A stretch of DNA of 34,228 nt from Syntrophomonadaceae bacterium (GTDB lineage Bacteria; Bacillota; Dethiobacteria; DTU022), in the NCBI GenBank assembly GCA_007119965.1, contig SKOR01000046.1:1-34228 (forward strand), read 5' to 3'. Every line of letters starts with the position of its first letter. Position 1 is the first letter of the stretch. Below the pieces are notes generated by a model. That model had not been told where the DNA came from, did no database searches, and saw only the letters and a list, made by a program, of their open reading frames with translations. The translations under genes and the position numbers were made by a program. Below, piece by piece: positions 1 to 7,208 of the stretch.

Positions 1-63
1 ACTACCGATGACCAGGTTAAGATTGGCGCAGAAGCCAGTGACCATGACAGCGTTGCCGGGTAA
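1..63 (+). CDS. 3' end of an upstream gene (partial)
   Basis: An open frame enters from the left edge and stops at TAA 61-63, giving about 20 C-terminal residues rich in Asp, Ala and Gly. A strong hairpin terminator follows 11 bases later, which supports a real gene end. There is too little sequence to name a family. Confidence 0.45.
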   Translation, partial: TTDDQVKIGAEASDHDSVAG

Positions 64-74
64 GTGAAGTAAAT

Positions 75-121
75 GCAGGATAAGGATGTTCATTGCCGGC
101 GTTCTTATCCTGCAATTTTTG
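75..121 (+). terminator. Rho-independent terminator
   Basis: A perfect 10-bp stem (75-84 with 104-113) is followed by AATTTTT. It closes the transcript of the partial gene at the left edge. Confidence 0.75.
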
Positions 122-143
122 CACAGTTTGCTTTGAGTTTGAC

Positions 144-180
144 AGCGGGCAACCCACAGTTACGGGGTGCCCGCTTTATT
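144..180 (+). terminator. Second hairpin, possible back-up terminator
   Basis: AGCGGGCA at 144-151 pairs with TGCCCGCT at 168-175, and the stem can extend inward with one mismatch. The following TTATTT is only weakly U-rich. It may be a tandem terminator or just a structured spacer. Confidence 0.4.
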
Positions 181-243
181 TCATATAACTACTAGCGCCC
201 TGCGCACCTCTCACTTCATTGCTTCGCCCGTAAATCCTTATGG

Positions 244-249
244 TATAAT
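244..249 (+). promoter_or_regulatory. Candidate extended -10 for the methyltransferase operon
   Basis: TATAAT is preceded by TGG (extended -10 form) 41 bases before the methyltransferase start. No good -35 hexamer is visible at 16-18 bp, so this rests on the -10 and its position alone. Confidence 0.4.
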
Positions 250-289
250 TGCATACAGATATTAATCGATAACTTTATTTAGGTGTGAC

Positions 290-1768
290 ATGATGAAAAA
301 CTATGGAAAAGCAGCAAATAAGCTTGATCCATCAAGGTTCGCCATACTTTCTGCAGGGCAGCTGGAGGATATCCACCGGGCGACGTTGGCTCTATTGAGC
401 AATACCGGGGTGCAGGTTGACAGCAAAAAAGCACGCAAATTATTTGCTTCTGCGGGGGCAAAAATTGAGAAAAAGAAGGCTGCTAAAATTGTTAAGATAC
501 CTGCTTCCCTGGTAGAAGAATGTATCAACTCTGCCCCGGGTTATCAGACTTATCGCGGCCGCCTGGCAAAGTATGATTACAGGGCGGAAGCAGGAAGTTA
601 CAGCTTCACCACATTCGGTGAATGTACCGGTATCATCGATTTAAAAACCCGGGCTGTCCGGCAGTCCGCTAAGGATGACTGCTGCCAGTCAGCGCTGATT
701 TGCGATTATATCGATGCCGTAAAAGTTGTTGAACGGCCTCTTAATCCTTCTGACTGCCCTGTCGCGACACAGCCCCTGCACAATGCTGAAGCGATCTTCA
801 GCAACACTGCCAAGCATTCATTTATAGGGCCTGGAAATGCTGAATCTTTAAAAAGAATGGCGAAGATGGCTGAAGCCTGCGCTGCCGGAAGTGAGAACTT
901 CAAGGATCGGAAAATATTTACGGCAACGGTCTGCCCTCTCAGCCCCCTGACTTTGGGGGAAGATTGCTGTGAAATAATTATGGAGGCTGCCCGTCTTGGC
1001 ATCGGTTTATTGATTTTCACCATGCCCCTGGCCGGGGCAACATCAGCTGTAACTATGGCCGGAACCCTGGTTGCTCTTAATGCAGAAATATTAAGCAGCC
1101 TGGTTTTGGCCCAACTGGCAGCCAGGGGGACGCCCTGCACATACGGCAGCGCCGGAACTATTATGGATTTAACGATGGTTGATGCGGCGCTTGGTGCCCC
1201 TGAAATGGCAGTCCTGAGTGCAGCGGCAGCGCAATTGGCTCATTGCTACAATCTGCCCTCCCTGGTTTGCGGCGGCATGAGCGACAGCAAACTTCCTGAT
1301 GCCCAGACAGGGTACGAGTTTAGTTACAGTGCCATGCTCTGTGCTATGGCCGCCGGAAACTTTATCAGCGGTATGGGTGTTCTTGAAAAAGGGATTACCT
1401 TTGATTACGCCAAGCTGTTAATGGATGCCGAAATGGCTGATTATATCATCACTGCCGCTTCAGGCATTGACACCTCACCTGAAAACCTGGCTCTCGGCAC
1501 GATTGATGAAGCCGGACCCGGTGGTGAATTTCTTACCCATGACCATACATATAATCACATGCGATCCCAATCGACAGTGGAAAAATTTGATCGGCGAAAA
1601 CGCCAGGACTGGTTGGAAGCAGGCGGAAAAGATCTTGCTCAGAAGGCTTATGAAGAAGCCGCACATATTCTTGCAGAACATAAACCGGCTCCTCTTCCCG
1701 GGAAAGCCGCAGAAATCATGGCTGATATTATCAGGCAATATGAAATAGAGTTGGGGATTGGCAAGTGA
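290..1768 (+). CDS. Trimethylamine methyltransferase (MttB) family protein, non-pyrrolysine type
   Basis: The 492-residue protein matches the MttB superfamily (COG5598) in length and overall sequence. Examples are the conserved N-terminal helix region, a central Gly/Ala-rich barrel segment around residues 235-350, and a C-terminal stretch with PGGEFLTHDHT near residue 420. Family members demethylate quaternary or tertiary amines and pass the methyl group to a cognate corrinoid protein. The frame is continuous with no in-frame UAG, so it belongs with the pyrrolysine-free members (MtgB-like), whose known substrates include glycine betaine, proline betaine and carnitine. Substrate cannot be read from the sequence. 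A second ATG at 293 gives better spacing to AGGTG (281-285). A regulator and the corrinoid protein follow directly, which supports a dedicated three-gene module. No methylcobalamin:tetrahydrofolate methyltransferase or RamA-type activase is present here, so those partners must lie elsewhere. Confidence 0.88.
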   Translation: MMKNYGKAANKLDPSRFAILSAGQLEDIHRATLALLSNTGVQVDSKKARKLFASAGAKIEKKKAAKIVKIPASLVEECINSAPGYQTYRGRLAKYDYRAEAGSYSFTTFGECTGIIDLKTRAVRQSAKDDCCQSALICDYIDAVKVVERPLNPSDCPVATQPLHNAEAIFSNTAKHSFIGPGNAESLKRMAKMAEACAAGSENFKDRKIFTATVCPLSPLTLGEDCCEIIMEAARLGIGLLIFTMPLAGATSAVTMAGTLVALNAEILSSLVLAQLAARGTPCTYGSAGTIMDLTMVDAALGAPEMAVLSAAAAQLAHCYNLPSLVCGGMSDSKLPDAQTGYEFSYSAMLCAMAAGNFISGMGVLEKGITFDYAKLLMDAEMADYIITAASGIDTSPENLALGTIDEAGPGGEFLTHDHTYNHMRSQSTVEKFDRRKRQDWLEAGGKDLAQKAYEEAAHILAEHKPAPLPGKAAEIMADIIRQYEIELGIGK

Positions 1769-1789
1769 TGCAGAAAAGAGGGCAGGTTC

Positions 1790-3052
1790 ATGAAATCTTT
1801 ACAGGCAGAATTAAAGGGTATTGAACATCTTGACGAGTTCCTGAAAAGTTTTTACATTGCGACCGGGCTTTACATAGAAGCGGTAACCCAGGACGGAGAA
1901 ATCCGTCATACCCTGGAGGATATATCGAGATGTGAGTTCTGCGAAATTGTAAGGAACATGCCTGGTGGGGCAAACAGGTGTAAAGAATCATACCGCCGGG
2001 CTTCCGTGGAAGCAGCCAAGTGGCAGGAACCTTATTTTTTTCGCTGCCATGCCGGCCTGATCCTCTGGGCTGTGCCAATTGTTATCTGGGGAGAAACTCT
2101 GGGCAGCATTATTTGCGGACAGGTTCTGTTGTGGAAACCCGATGATTTTTTCTGGCAGGAGCAGAAACAGGTCCACGGGGACTACAGGCAATTTGACAAG
2201 CTGATTGTTGCCGTTCAAAAACTCGAGGTGGTATCCGCCGAGCGTTCCCAGGCAGCAGCCGATCTGCTCTTTATTGTGGTTAACCACCTTGTGGCCAGGA
2301 ATATCAGGGCCCTTGAAGAAGTGGATCAGGCCAACAAGGTGCAGCAGGAACTGCGCCAGAAGATGGAGCGGAAGAAAAAGAAGCACGGGGGAGACAGCGT
2401 TCACTATGAATCATACTTAAAAAAAGAACGGCAGCTTCTTAAGCACATCAGGCTGGGCGATCGGGCCAGCGCAGAATCAACCCTGACGACATTGTTTGCC
2501 GACCTGTTTATCATTACCAAGGGAAAGTCAGAAGAAATCAAGCAGCGCACTTTTGAATTATGCTGTCTTGTTTCAAGGGCTGCGGTTGAAGGCGGGGTTG
2601 ATGCTGAGAGAGCCATGGAAGCGCTGGAAAAGTACAACATGAACCTAAGCGAAATCGGTGCCATTTTCCAGCAGTCGAACAAGATTATTGAGCACTGCCT
2701 GGATGATATTTTTGCTTTTACCGACAAGAAGCATATTGGCATGGTTAAAAGGGCCAGGGAGTATATTCTTGATCACTACAGCGAGCCGATTAAAGTCGAA
2801 GATGTTGCCGGCTCGCTTTATATCAGCGCATCCCACCTGAGCCGCCTTTTCCGCCAGGAACTAAATTGCACGGTCCTGGAGTACCTGACTAAAGTAAGAA
2901 TTGAAAAGGCCCTGGAGCTGCTTAAGAATAATGAATATAGCATTCAGACGGTAGCAAAAATGGTAGGTTTTAAATATTCCAGTTACTTTGTCAGGATCTT
3001 TAAGCAGAATATCGGGATAACTCCCCTTGCCTACAGGAATAAATTATTTTAG
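1790..3052 (+). CDS. PocR-domain AraC-family transcriptional regulator
   Basis: The 420-residue protein has two recognisable parts. Residues 10-170 match the PocR sensory domain (PF10114), with Cys48, Cys51, Cys64 and Cys86 in the CxxC...C...C arrangement and an AGLxLWAVPI segment. Residues about 318-420 form a tandem AraC helix-turn-helix domain (DVAGSLYISASHLSRLF, then TVAKMVGFKYSSYFVRIFK). A charged, probably helical linker (RQKMERKKKKHGG) lies between. PocR domains usually sense small metabolites, classically in cobalamin-dependent diol catabolism. Its place between an MttB-family gene and its corrinoid protein suggests it switches this operon in response to the methylated substrate or a corrinoid state, which is inference. 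GGCAGG upstream provides the ribosome site. It starts 21 bases after the methyltransferase stop, so cotranscription and autoregulation are likely. Confidence 0.88.
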   Translation: MKSLQAELKGIEHLDEFLKSFYIATGLYIEAVTQDGEIRHTLEDISRCEFCEIVRNMPGGANRCKESYRRASVEAAKWQEPYFFRCHAGLILWAVPIVIWGETLGSIICGQVLLWKPDDFFWQEQKQVHGDYRQFDKLIVAVQKLEVVSAERSQAAADLLFIVVNHLVARNIRALEEVDQANKVQQELRQKMERKKKKHGGDSVHYESYLKKERQLLKHIRLGDRASAESTLTTLFADLFIITKGKSEEIKQRTFELCCLVSRAAVEGGVDAERAMEALEKYNMNLSEIGAIFQQSNKIIEHCLDDIFAFTDKKHIGMVKRAREYILDHYSEPIKVEDVAGSLYISASHLSRLFRQELNCTVLEYLTKVRIEKALELLKNNEYSIQTVAKMVGFKYSSYFVRIFKQNIGITPLAYRNKLF

Positions 3053-3064
3053 GAGGAACAGCAT

Positions 3065-3703
3065 TTGTATGAATACGAAGCAATCAGTCAAACCGTTATC
3101 GATGGTGACACTGAAAGAACAATCCAACTGATCGAAAAGGCTTTGAAGCAGGGCTTTTTGGCCGAAAAAATCCTTGAAGAAGGATTAATTATAGGCATGA
3201 ACAGTGTTGCAGACAAGTTTAAGCACCAGAAGGTTATGATTCCCGAAGTGCTGCGGTCTACACGGGCGATGCACGCCGGCATGGTTACACTTAACTCTTC
3301 CCTCCAGAAGTCTCATAAACTTGAAGAAACGACGGTATTTATCGGTACAGTAGCCGGTGACCTGCACGATATCGGAAAAAACCTGGTTAAAATGGTGCTG
3401 GCATCAAGCGGTGTTGAAGTTATAGATTTAGGCATCGATGTTTCGGTGAAAAAATTTGTTCAGACAGTGCGCAAGGAAAAACCCCAATACCTGATGATGT
3501 CTTCTCTGCTGACGACAACGATGCCGGTAATGAGAGAGGTAATTGAGGAACTGGAAAACCGCAACTTAAGATCAGGCTTGAAAGTGGTTGTCGGAGGAGG
3601 GCCGATTACCGATCTTTTTGCCGCTGAAATCGGCGCCGATTTATATTTTGACGATCCCTTTCGCCTGCGCGAGTATTTGATGGAGCAGCACAGGCCGCGC
3701 TAA
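3065..3703 (+). CDS. Corrinoid (B12-binding) methyl-carrier protein, MttC/MtbC-like
   Basis: The 212-residue protein has an N-terminal helical cap domain (about residues 5-88) and a B12-binding Rossmann domain (about 90-205). The base-off/His-on signature DxHxxG is present as Asp99, His101 and Gly104, and SSLLTTTMP and VVGGGP follow as expected. It would carry the methyl group taken by the MttB-family enzyme to a tetrahydrofolate or CoM methyltransferase. The start is TTG at 3065: AGGAGGA (3051-3057) is well spaced and no ATG in frame is better. It begins 12 bases after the regulator stop, so the three genes look like one transcript closed by the terminator at 3774. Confidence 0.92.
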   Translation: MYEYEAISQTVIDGDTERTIQLIEKALKQGFLAEKILEEGLIIGMNSVADKFKHQKVMIPEVLRSTRAMHAGMVTLNSSLQKSHKLEETTVFIGTVAGDLHDIGKNLVKMVLASSGVEVIDLGIDVSVKKFVQTVRKEKPQYLMMSSLLTTTMPVMREVIEELENRNLRSGLKVVVGGGPITDLFAAEIGADLYFDDPFRLREYLMEQHRPR

Positions 3704-3773
3704 GAGAAAATTAAGGTTCGCGGTTTGAATAATCAAGGTTTTAGTTTCAGTATAAAAAAATAATCAGAAGCCG

Positions 3774-3805
3774 CCCGGTCTTTTAAAAAGATCGGGTATT
3801 TTTAT
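3774..3805 (+). terminator. Rho-independent terminator after the corrinoid protein operon
   Basis: CCCGGTCTTTT pairs with AAAAGATCGGG with one G-T wobble, followed by TATTTTTAT. The position is right for ending the methyltransferase operon. Confidence 0.8.
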
Positions 3806-3821
3806 ATAAATGAAGCAAGCA

Positions 3822-3934
3822 GCTTTATAGTAGGCCCAAATTTGCGCGGCCGGATACAGTGTTGAGGCAAATGAAGCTATAAAGAGCGTGAAATATATCA
3901 TAACGAGCAGTAAACAGTTATTTGATGTGCCTCA
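3822..3934. promoter_or_regulatory. Candidate upstream activator sites for the sigma-54 promoter
   Basis: Two interrupted inverted repeats are visible: GCTTTATAG (3822-3830) with CTATAAAG (3877-3884), and TGAGGCAAATGAA (3863-3875) with TTGATGTGCCTCA (3922-3934; 11 of 13 bases match when inverted). They lie about 80-190 bases upstream of the -24/-12 promoter, the usual place for enhancer-binding-protein sites. Which of them, if either, is used cannot be decided by eye. Confidence 0.35.
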
Positions 3935-4010
3935 TTGCTGTGTTAAGTTATAGGCAGACAGGCAGAGAATTATAAAATTGTGCCCTGAAGTCGCAGCTCT
4001 GCCAGGGAAG

Positions 4011-4026
4011 TGGCACGATTTTTGCT
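4011..4026 (+). promoter_or_regulatory. Sigma-54 (RpoN) promoter, -24/-12 elements
   Basis: TGGCAC, five bases, then TTGCT matches the sigma-54 consensus (TGGCAC-N5-TTGCW) at every defined position. It lies about 150 bases before the acyl-CoA dehydrogenase start, in a region with no other gene. Sigma-54 promoters need an ATP-driven enhancer-binding activator; none is encoded in this window. Confidence 0.88.
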
Positions 4027-4176
4027 TATAAGTCTGGTAGGGTTTCGGTTTAGAAGGTTCTGCTTTTTGCGGATTGCGCCGGCGCGATTTTCAACAAGAT
4101 TCAGCATTTTAAACTGATCCTGACCCAGAACAGGTTATGCAGCACTCAATTTACCCAAAATCAAGGAGGCAACAAG

Positions 4177-5319
4177 ATGGATTTCAAGTTTAACGAAGAC
4201 CAGGAAATGCTAAGCAAGGCGGCTCGATCATTTGCAGATGAATTTTTAGCCGAGTATGTTGAGGGTATTGAAGAAAATGACGAGATGCCCAGAGAGGTTA
4301 TTGAAGAAGCGGCTGCCAGGGACTTTATGGCAGTTACAATACCTGAAGAATATGATGGCCTTGGAATGGGCCATCTGGCAAGAATTATTCTCCTCGAAGA
4401 AATCAGCAGGGTATCTGCTGCCCTGGGTATGCTGCTGCAGGTCTGGCACCTTGGTATTCATCCCATAGTACGCTTTGGCAGTGAAGAGCAAAAACAAAAA
4501 TATTTGCCCCGCATGGCCGCCGGGGAACTGCTGGCCGGACTGGCTGTTACTGAATCCACTGGCGGATCAGACCCCACTGCGGTTCAAACGGAAGCTGTAA
4601 AAGACGGTGATGATTATATCTTGAATGGCCGTAAAGTTTACATTACCAGCTCTCATCTTTCCAAGGTCGTCGGGGTGATGGCCAGGATGGCTGATGACCC
4701 AAAATCATTTACTATATTCCTGCTTGACGAAGATTGCCCCGGCTGGAGAGCAGGCAGGCAGGAGAAGAAAATCGGCTTTAAGGGTAGCAACACGGGAGAC
4801 TTAATTATGGAAGATTGCCGTGTTCCGGCAGCCAATATTATCGGTAAAATCGGGGATGGCCTTAAAATCGGCCTGAACAGCATCGGTGAAGTAGGCCGTG
4901 CCGGCATGGCCGCTGTGAGCCTGGGTATTTTGGCAGCTTCACTTGAAGATGCTGTTAAGTTTTCAAACTCCCGGGTCCTTGGCGGAAAAGCGATCAACAA
5001 AAACCAGGCGATCCAGATTAAACTTGCCGATATGTACATGGATCTGGAGATGAGCCGGCTTTTAGCTTATAAAGCTGCAACCCTGGGCGATGAAGGCCAG
5101 CGCTGCGACACGGAAATGGCCATGGCCAAGTATTATTCTTCGGAAGCATCGGTGCGAAGCGCTAAGGCGGCCTGCGATATCCACGGCGGCCTCGGTTACA
5201 TGATGGAGACACCGACCCAGCGCTACCTGAGGGACGCACTACTGGTCATTTCATCTGCAGGGACCACCGAGATTCAGCAGATTATTGTCAGTAAAGCAGC
5301 AATTAAGAAATACAGTTAG
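4177..5319 (+). CDS. Acyl-CoA dehydrogenase family flavoprotein, atypical active site
   Basis: The 380-residue protein has the normal acyl-CoA dehydrogenase length and landmarks: FGSEEQKQKYLP (100-111), the flavin-binding VTESTGGSD (124-132), and the C-terminal HGGLGYMMETPTQRYLRD (336-353). It should oxidise an acyl-CoA and pass electrons to the EtfAB encoded next. The usual catalytic Glu of the C-terminal EGT motif is Ala361 (SSAGTTEI). The alternative Glu position used by isovaleryl- and long-chain enzymes aligns with Gly240 by my alignment, although Glu238 is two residues away. The catalytic base is therefore unclear and the substrate may not be a simple straight-chain acyl-CoA. AAGGAGG is well placed before ATG 4177. 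It is the first gene of the sigma-54 operon, with EtfB 30 bases downstream. Confidence 0.9.
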   Translation: MDFKFNEDQEMLSKAARSFADEFLAEYVEGIEENDEMPREVIEEAAARDFMAVTIPEEYDGLGMGHLARIILLEEISRVSAALGMLLQVWHLGIHPIVRFGSEEQKQKYLPRMAAGELLAGLAVTESTGGSDPTAVQTEAVKDGDDYILNGRKVYITSSHLSKVVGVMARMADDPKSFTIFLLDEDCPGWRAGRQEKKIGFKGSNTGDLIMEDCRVPAANIIGKIGDGLKIGLNSIGEVGRAGMAAVSLGILAASLEDAVKFSNSRVLGGKAINKNQAIQIKLADMYMDLEMSRLLAYKAATLGDEGQRCDTEMAMAKYYSSEASVRSAKAACDIHGGLGYMMETPTQRYLRDALLVISSAGTTEIQQIIVSKAAIKKYS

Positions 5320-5349
5320 TTATAATTCTTAAAAATGATGGAGGACTTT

Positions 5350-6150
5350 ATGGAAATCGTTGTATGCATAAAGCAGGTTCCAGACCCCGGGCATATTCAA
5401 CTGGATCCTAAAACGGGAACGATCATCCGCGGAGGCGTTCCTGCAATAATCAATACAGTTGATAAAAATGCTCTTGAAGCAGCCCTTCAGCTCAGAAAAA
5501 TTAATGGAGGCAGGGTAACGGTAGTCAGTATGGGCCCGCCGTCTACGGTTGAAGCTCTGCAGGAAGCCCTGGCACTGGGGGCCGATCGGGCTGCCCTGGC
5601 CAGTGATCGCGCTTTTGCCGGGGCTGATACTTTGGCCACTTCTGTAACCCTGGCCGCTTTAATTAACAAAACCGGCCCATTTGACCTGGTGCTTTGTGGT
5701 TACTCATCTCTGGACGGGGGTACTGCCCAGGTAGGCCCCCAGACAGCGGCCATCCTGGAAGTGCCCTTTTTTACCGCTGTGCAAAAAATGGAAAAATCAG
5801 CTGCAGGAATACAGGTCGAAATGGAAACCGAAGAAGGAGTTGTCGCTGCCGAATCTTCACTCCCGGCCCTGGCCACCATCACAAAGGGGATGAACCGTCC
5901 CCGGGGAATCCGCCTTTCGGAGGCGAAGAAAGCTAAAAACAAAGAACTCTTCACTTATGACCTCCAGGGTCTCGGTTTGAGCGATGATCAGGTGGGAGAG
6001 AAAGGTTCAGGTGTATGCATGGTTGAAGTGCTTCCTCTTCCCGCAGGCAGAGATGCAGAGATTATTTCCGGCGAACCGGAAGAAATCGCCGGGAAAATCC
6101 AGGGAGAAATAATGAAGTTGGGCTTGCAGAGCCGGGGGGGAAACAAATGA
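5350..6150 (+). CDS. etfB: Electron transfer flavoprotein beta subunit
   Basis: The 266-residue protein opens with the typical EtfB sequence EIVVCIKQVPD and carries DGGTAQVGPQ (about 121-130) and the adenine/flavin-contact region near KGMNRPRGIR. With EtfA it forms the heterodimer that takes electrons from the adjacent dehydrogenase. I choose ATG 5350 because TGGAGGA (5339-5345) is well spaced before it; an in-frame ATG at 5335 would place that site inside the gene. The stop overlaps the EtfA start (ATGA), a sign of translational coupling. Whether the pair is electron-bifurcating cannot be decided by inspection. Confidence 0.94.
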   Translation: MEIVVCIKQVPDPGHIQLDPKTGTIIRGGVPAIINTVDKNALEAALQLRKINGGRVTVVSMGPPSTVEALQEALALGADRAALASDRAFAGADTLATSVTLAALINKTGPFDLVLCGYSSLDGGTAQVGPQTAAILEVPFFTAVQKMEKSAAGIQVEMETEEGVVAAESSLPALATITKGMNRPRGIRLSEAKKAKNKELFTYDLQGLGLSDDQVGEKGSGVCMVEVLPLPAGRDAEIISGEPEEIAGKIQGEIMKLGLQSRGGNK

Positions 6151-7133
6151 GTAAGAATCGTGAAATATGGGTTGTCGCAGAACAGCGGCAGGGAGAATTA
6201 AAGCGGATCACCCTTGAGCTTTTAGGCAGGGCCCTTTCCCTGGCTGAAGAGAAAGGTTCGCAGGTCGGGGTCCTGCTTATGGGCAAAAGTAACGATAATC
6301 TTTGCCGGGAGCTTGCTCAAAAAGGAGCAGACCGTATTTATAGTATTGAAGGTGACGTCCTGGAGCTCTATAATCCTGAGCTCTACAGCCGGGTAGTTGC
6401 CGGCCTGGCAAAAGAATTTGAACCCGGGGCTATTCTGCTCGGGGCGACCGTGCAGGGCAGTGCCGTATCCTCATCAGTGGCTGCAACCCTGCGCACAGGA
6501 CTTACGGCGCACTGCTGCGATCTGAGTTTTTCAGAGGAAGGGCGCCTGCGCCAGGTAGTACCTTCCCTTGAAGGGTACTACGTATTTGTTTCGCACAGCT
6601 ACCCTGAAATGGCTTCAGTATCCCCCGGGGTTTTCCCCTTACTGCCCCTGGAAGAAGCAGGCAAGGGAGAGGTTGTGAACAGGGAGCTGTCTTCTATTGA
6701 AGGCTGCCTGGAAATCAAGACCTCTGTGCTATCCTTTGAAAAATCGGTAAAAGATGCTGTTTCACTTGAAGATGCCGAGATTATCGTAGCAGGCGGTGCC
6801 GGTGTGGGAAGCGCCGGCTGGTCAATGGTAGAGGATCTGGCAGAAGCCCTGGGAGGGGTGGTGGGGGCAACCCGCCCTGCGGTAGATGAGGGGTGGATTG
6901 GCCATGAACGTTTAATCGGTCAGAGCGGAAAAAATGTAAGCCCCAAACTTTTCGTTGCAGTAGGGGTGTCCGGCGATCCGCTTCATTTGAGCGGTGTAAG
7001 AGAGCCGGAGCTGTTTTTTGCCATCAATAAGAATGAGAAGGCAGCCATTTTTCAATTTGCTGATTACGGTGTAGTGGGAGATTACAGGAAAGTGCTGCCC
7101 CTGTTAATTGAAGCAGCAGTCAACAGCAGGTAA
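6147..7133 (+). CDS. etfA: Electron transfer flavoprotein alpha subunit
   Basis: The 328-residue protein has the EtfA N-terminal domain and a clear C-terminal FAD-binding domain: VAGGAGVGSAGW (near 213-224), GATRPAVDEGW, IGQSGKNVSP, AVGVSGDPLHL and AINKNEKAAIFQFADYGVVGD. The more usual GISGAIQH stretch reads GVSGDPLHL, a mild divergence near the flavin. It overlaps EtfB by four bases and so is translationally coupled. The electron donor is most simply the acyl-CoA dehydrogenase at the head of the operon. No Etf:quinone oxidoreductase or membrane Fe-S partner is encoded in this window, so the final electron acceptor is unknown. Confidence 0.94.
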   Translation: MSKNREIWVVAEQRQGELKRITLELLGRALSLAEEKGSQVGVLLMGKSNDNLCRELAQKGADRIYSIEGDVLELYNPELYSRVVAGLAKEFEPGAILLGATVQGSAVSSSVAATLRTGLTAHCCDLSFSEEGRLRQVVPSLEGYYVFVSHSYPEMASVSPGVFPLLPLEEAGKGEVVNRELSSIEGCLEIKTSVLSFEKSVKDAVSLEDAEIIVAGGAGVGSAGWSMVEDLAEALGGVVGATRPAVDEGWIGHERLIGQSGKNVSPKLFVAVGVSGDPLHLSGVREPELFFAINKNEKAAIFQFADYGVVGDYRKVLPLLIEAAVNSR

Positions 7134-7143
7134 GGATTAGTTT

Positions 7144-7203
7144 ATGAACCCGGATCACTTCAATAATTGGAATCGGTATGAGCAAATAATTCTTAAGGAG
7201 TGA
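7144..7203 (+). CDS. Possible 19-residue peptide between etfA and the HpaB-like gene
   Basis: ATG 7144 follows AAGGA (7132-7136) with good spacing and reads 19 codons to TGA 7201-7203. The stop falls across the ribosome site of the next gene, so translation could be coupled. The peptide is polar with two aromatic pairs (NHFNNW-like composition) and resembles no family I know. It may be chance in a 75-base spacer. Confidence 0.25.
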   Translation: MNPDHFNNWNRYEQIILKE

Positions 7204-7208
7204 ATCAA

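Larger units (their letters stand above)
3704..4176. other. 473-base intergenic region with terminator, inverted repeats and sigma-54 promoter
   Basis: No gene is supported here. The left part holds the operon terminator (3774-3805). The middle (3822-3934) is AT-rich with two sets of spaced inverted repeats that could be activator sites. The right part holds the sigma-54 promoter at 4011-4026, leaving a leader of roughly 140 bases before the acyl-CoA dehydrogenase start. Confidence 0.7.

Noticed and set aside
290-1768. A pyrrolysine-containing MttB
   Set aside because: The frame has full length with no in-frame UAG codon, so it belongs to the pyrrolysine-free part of the family.
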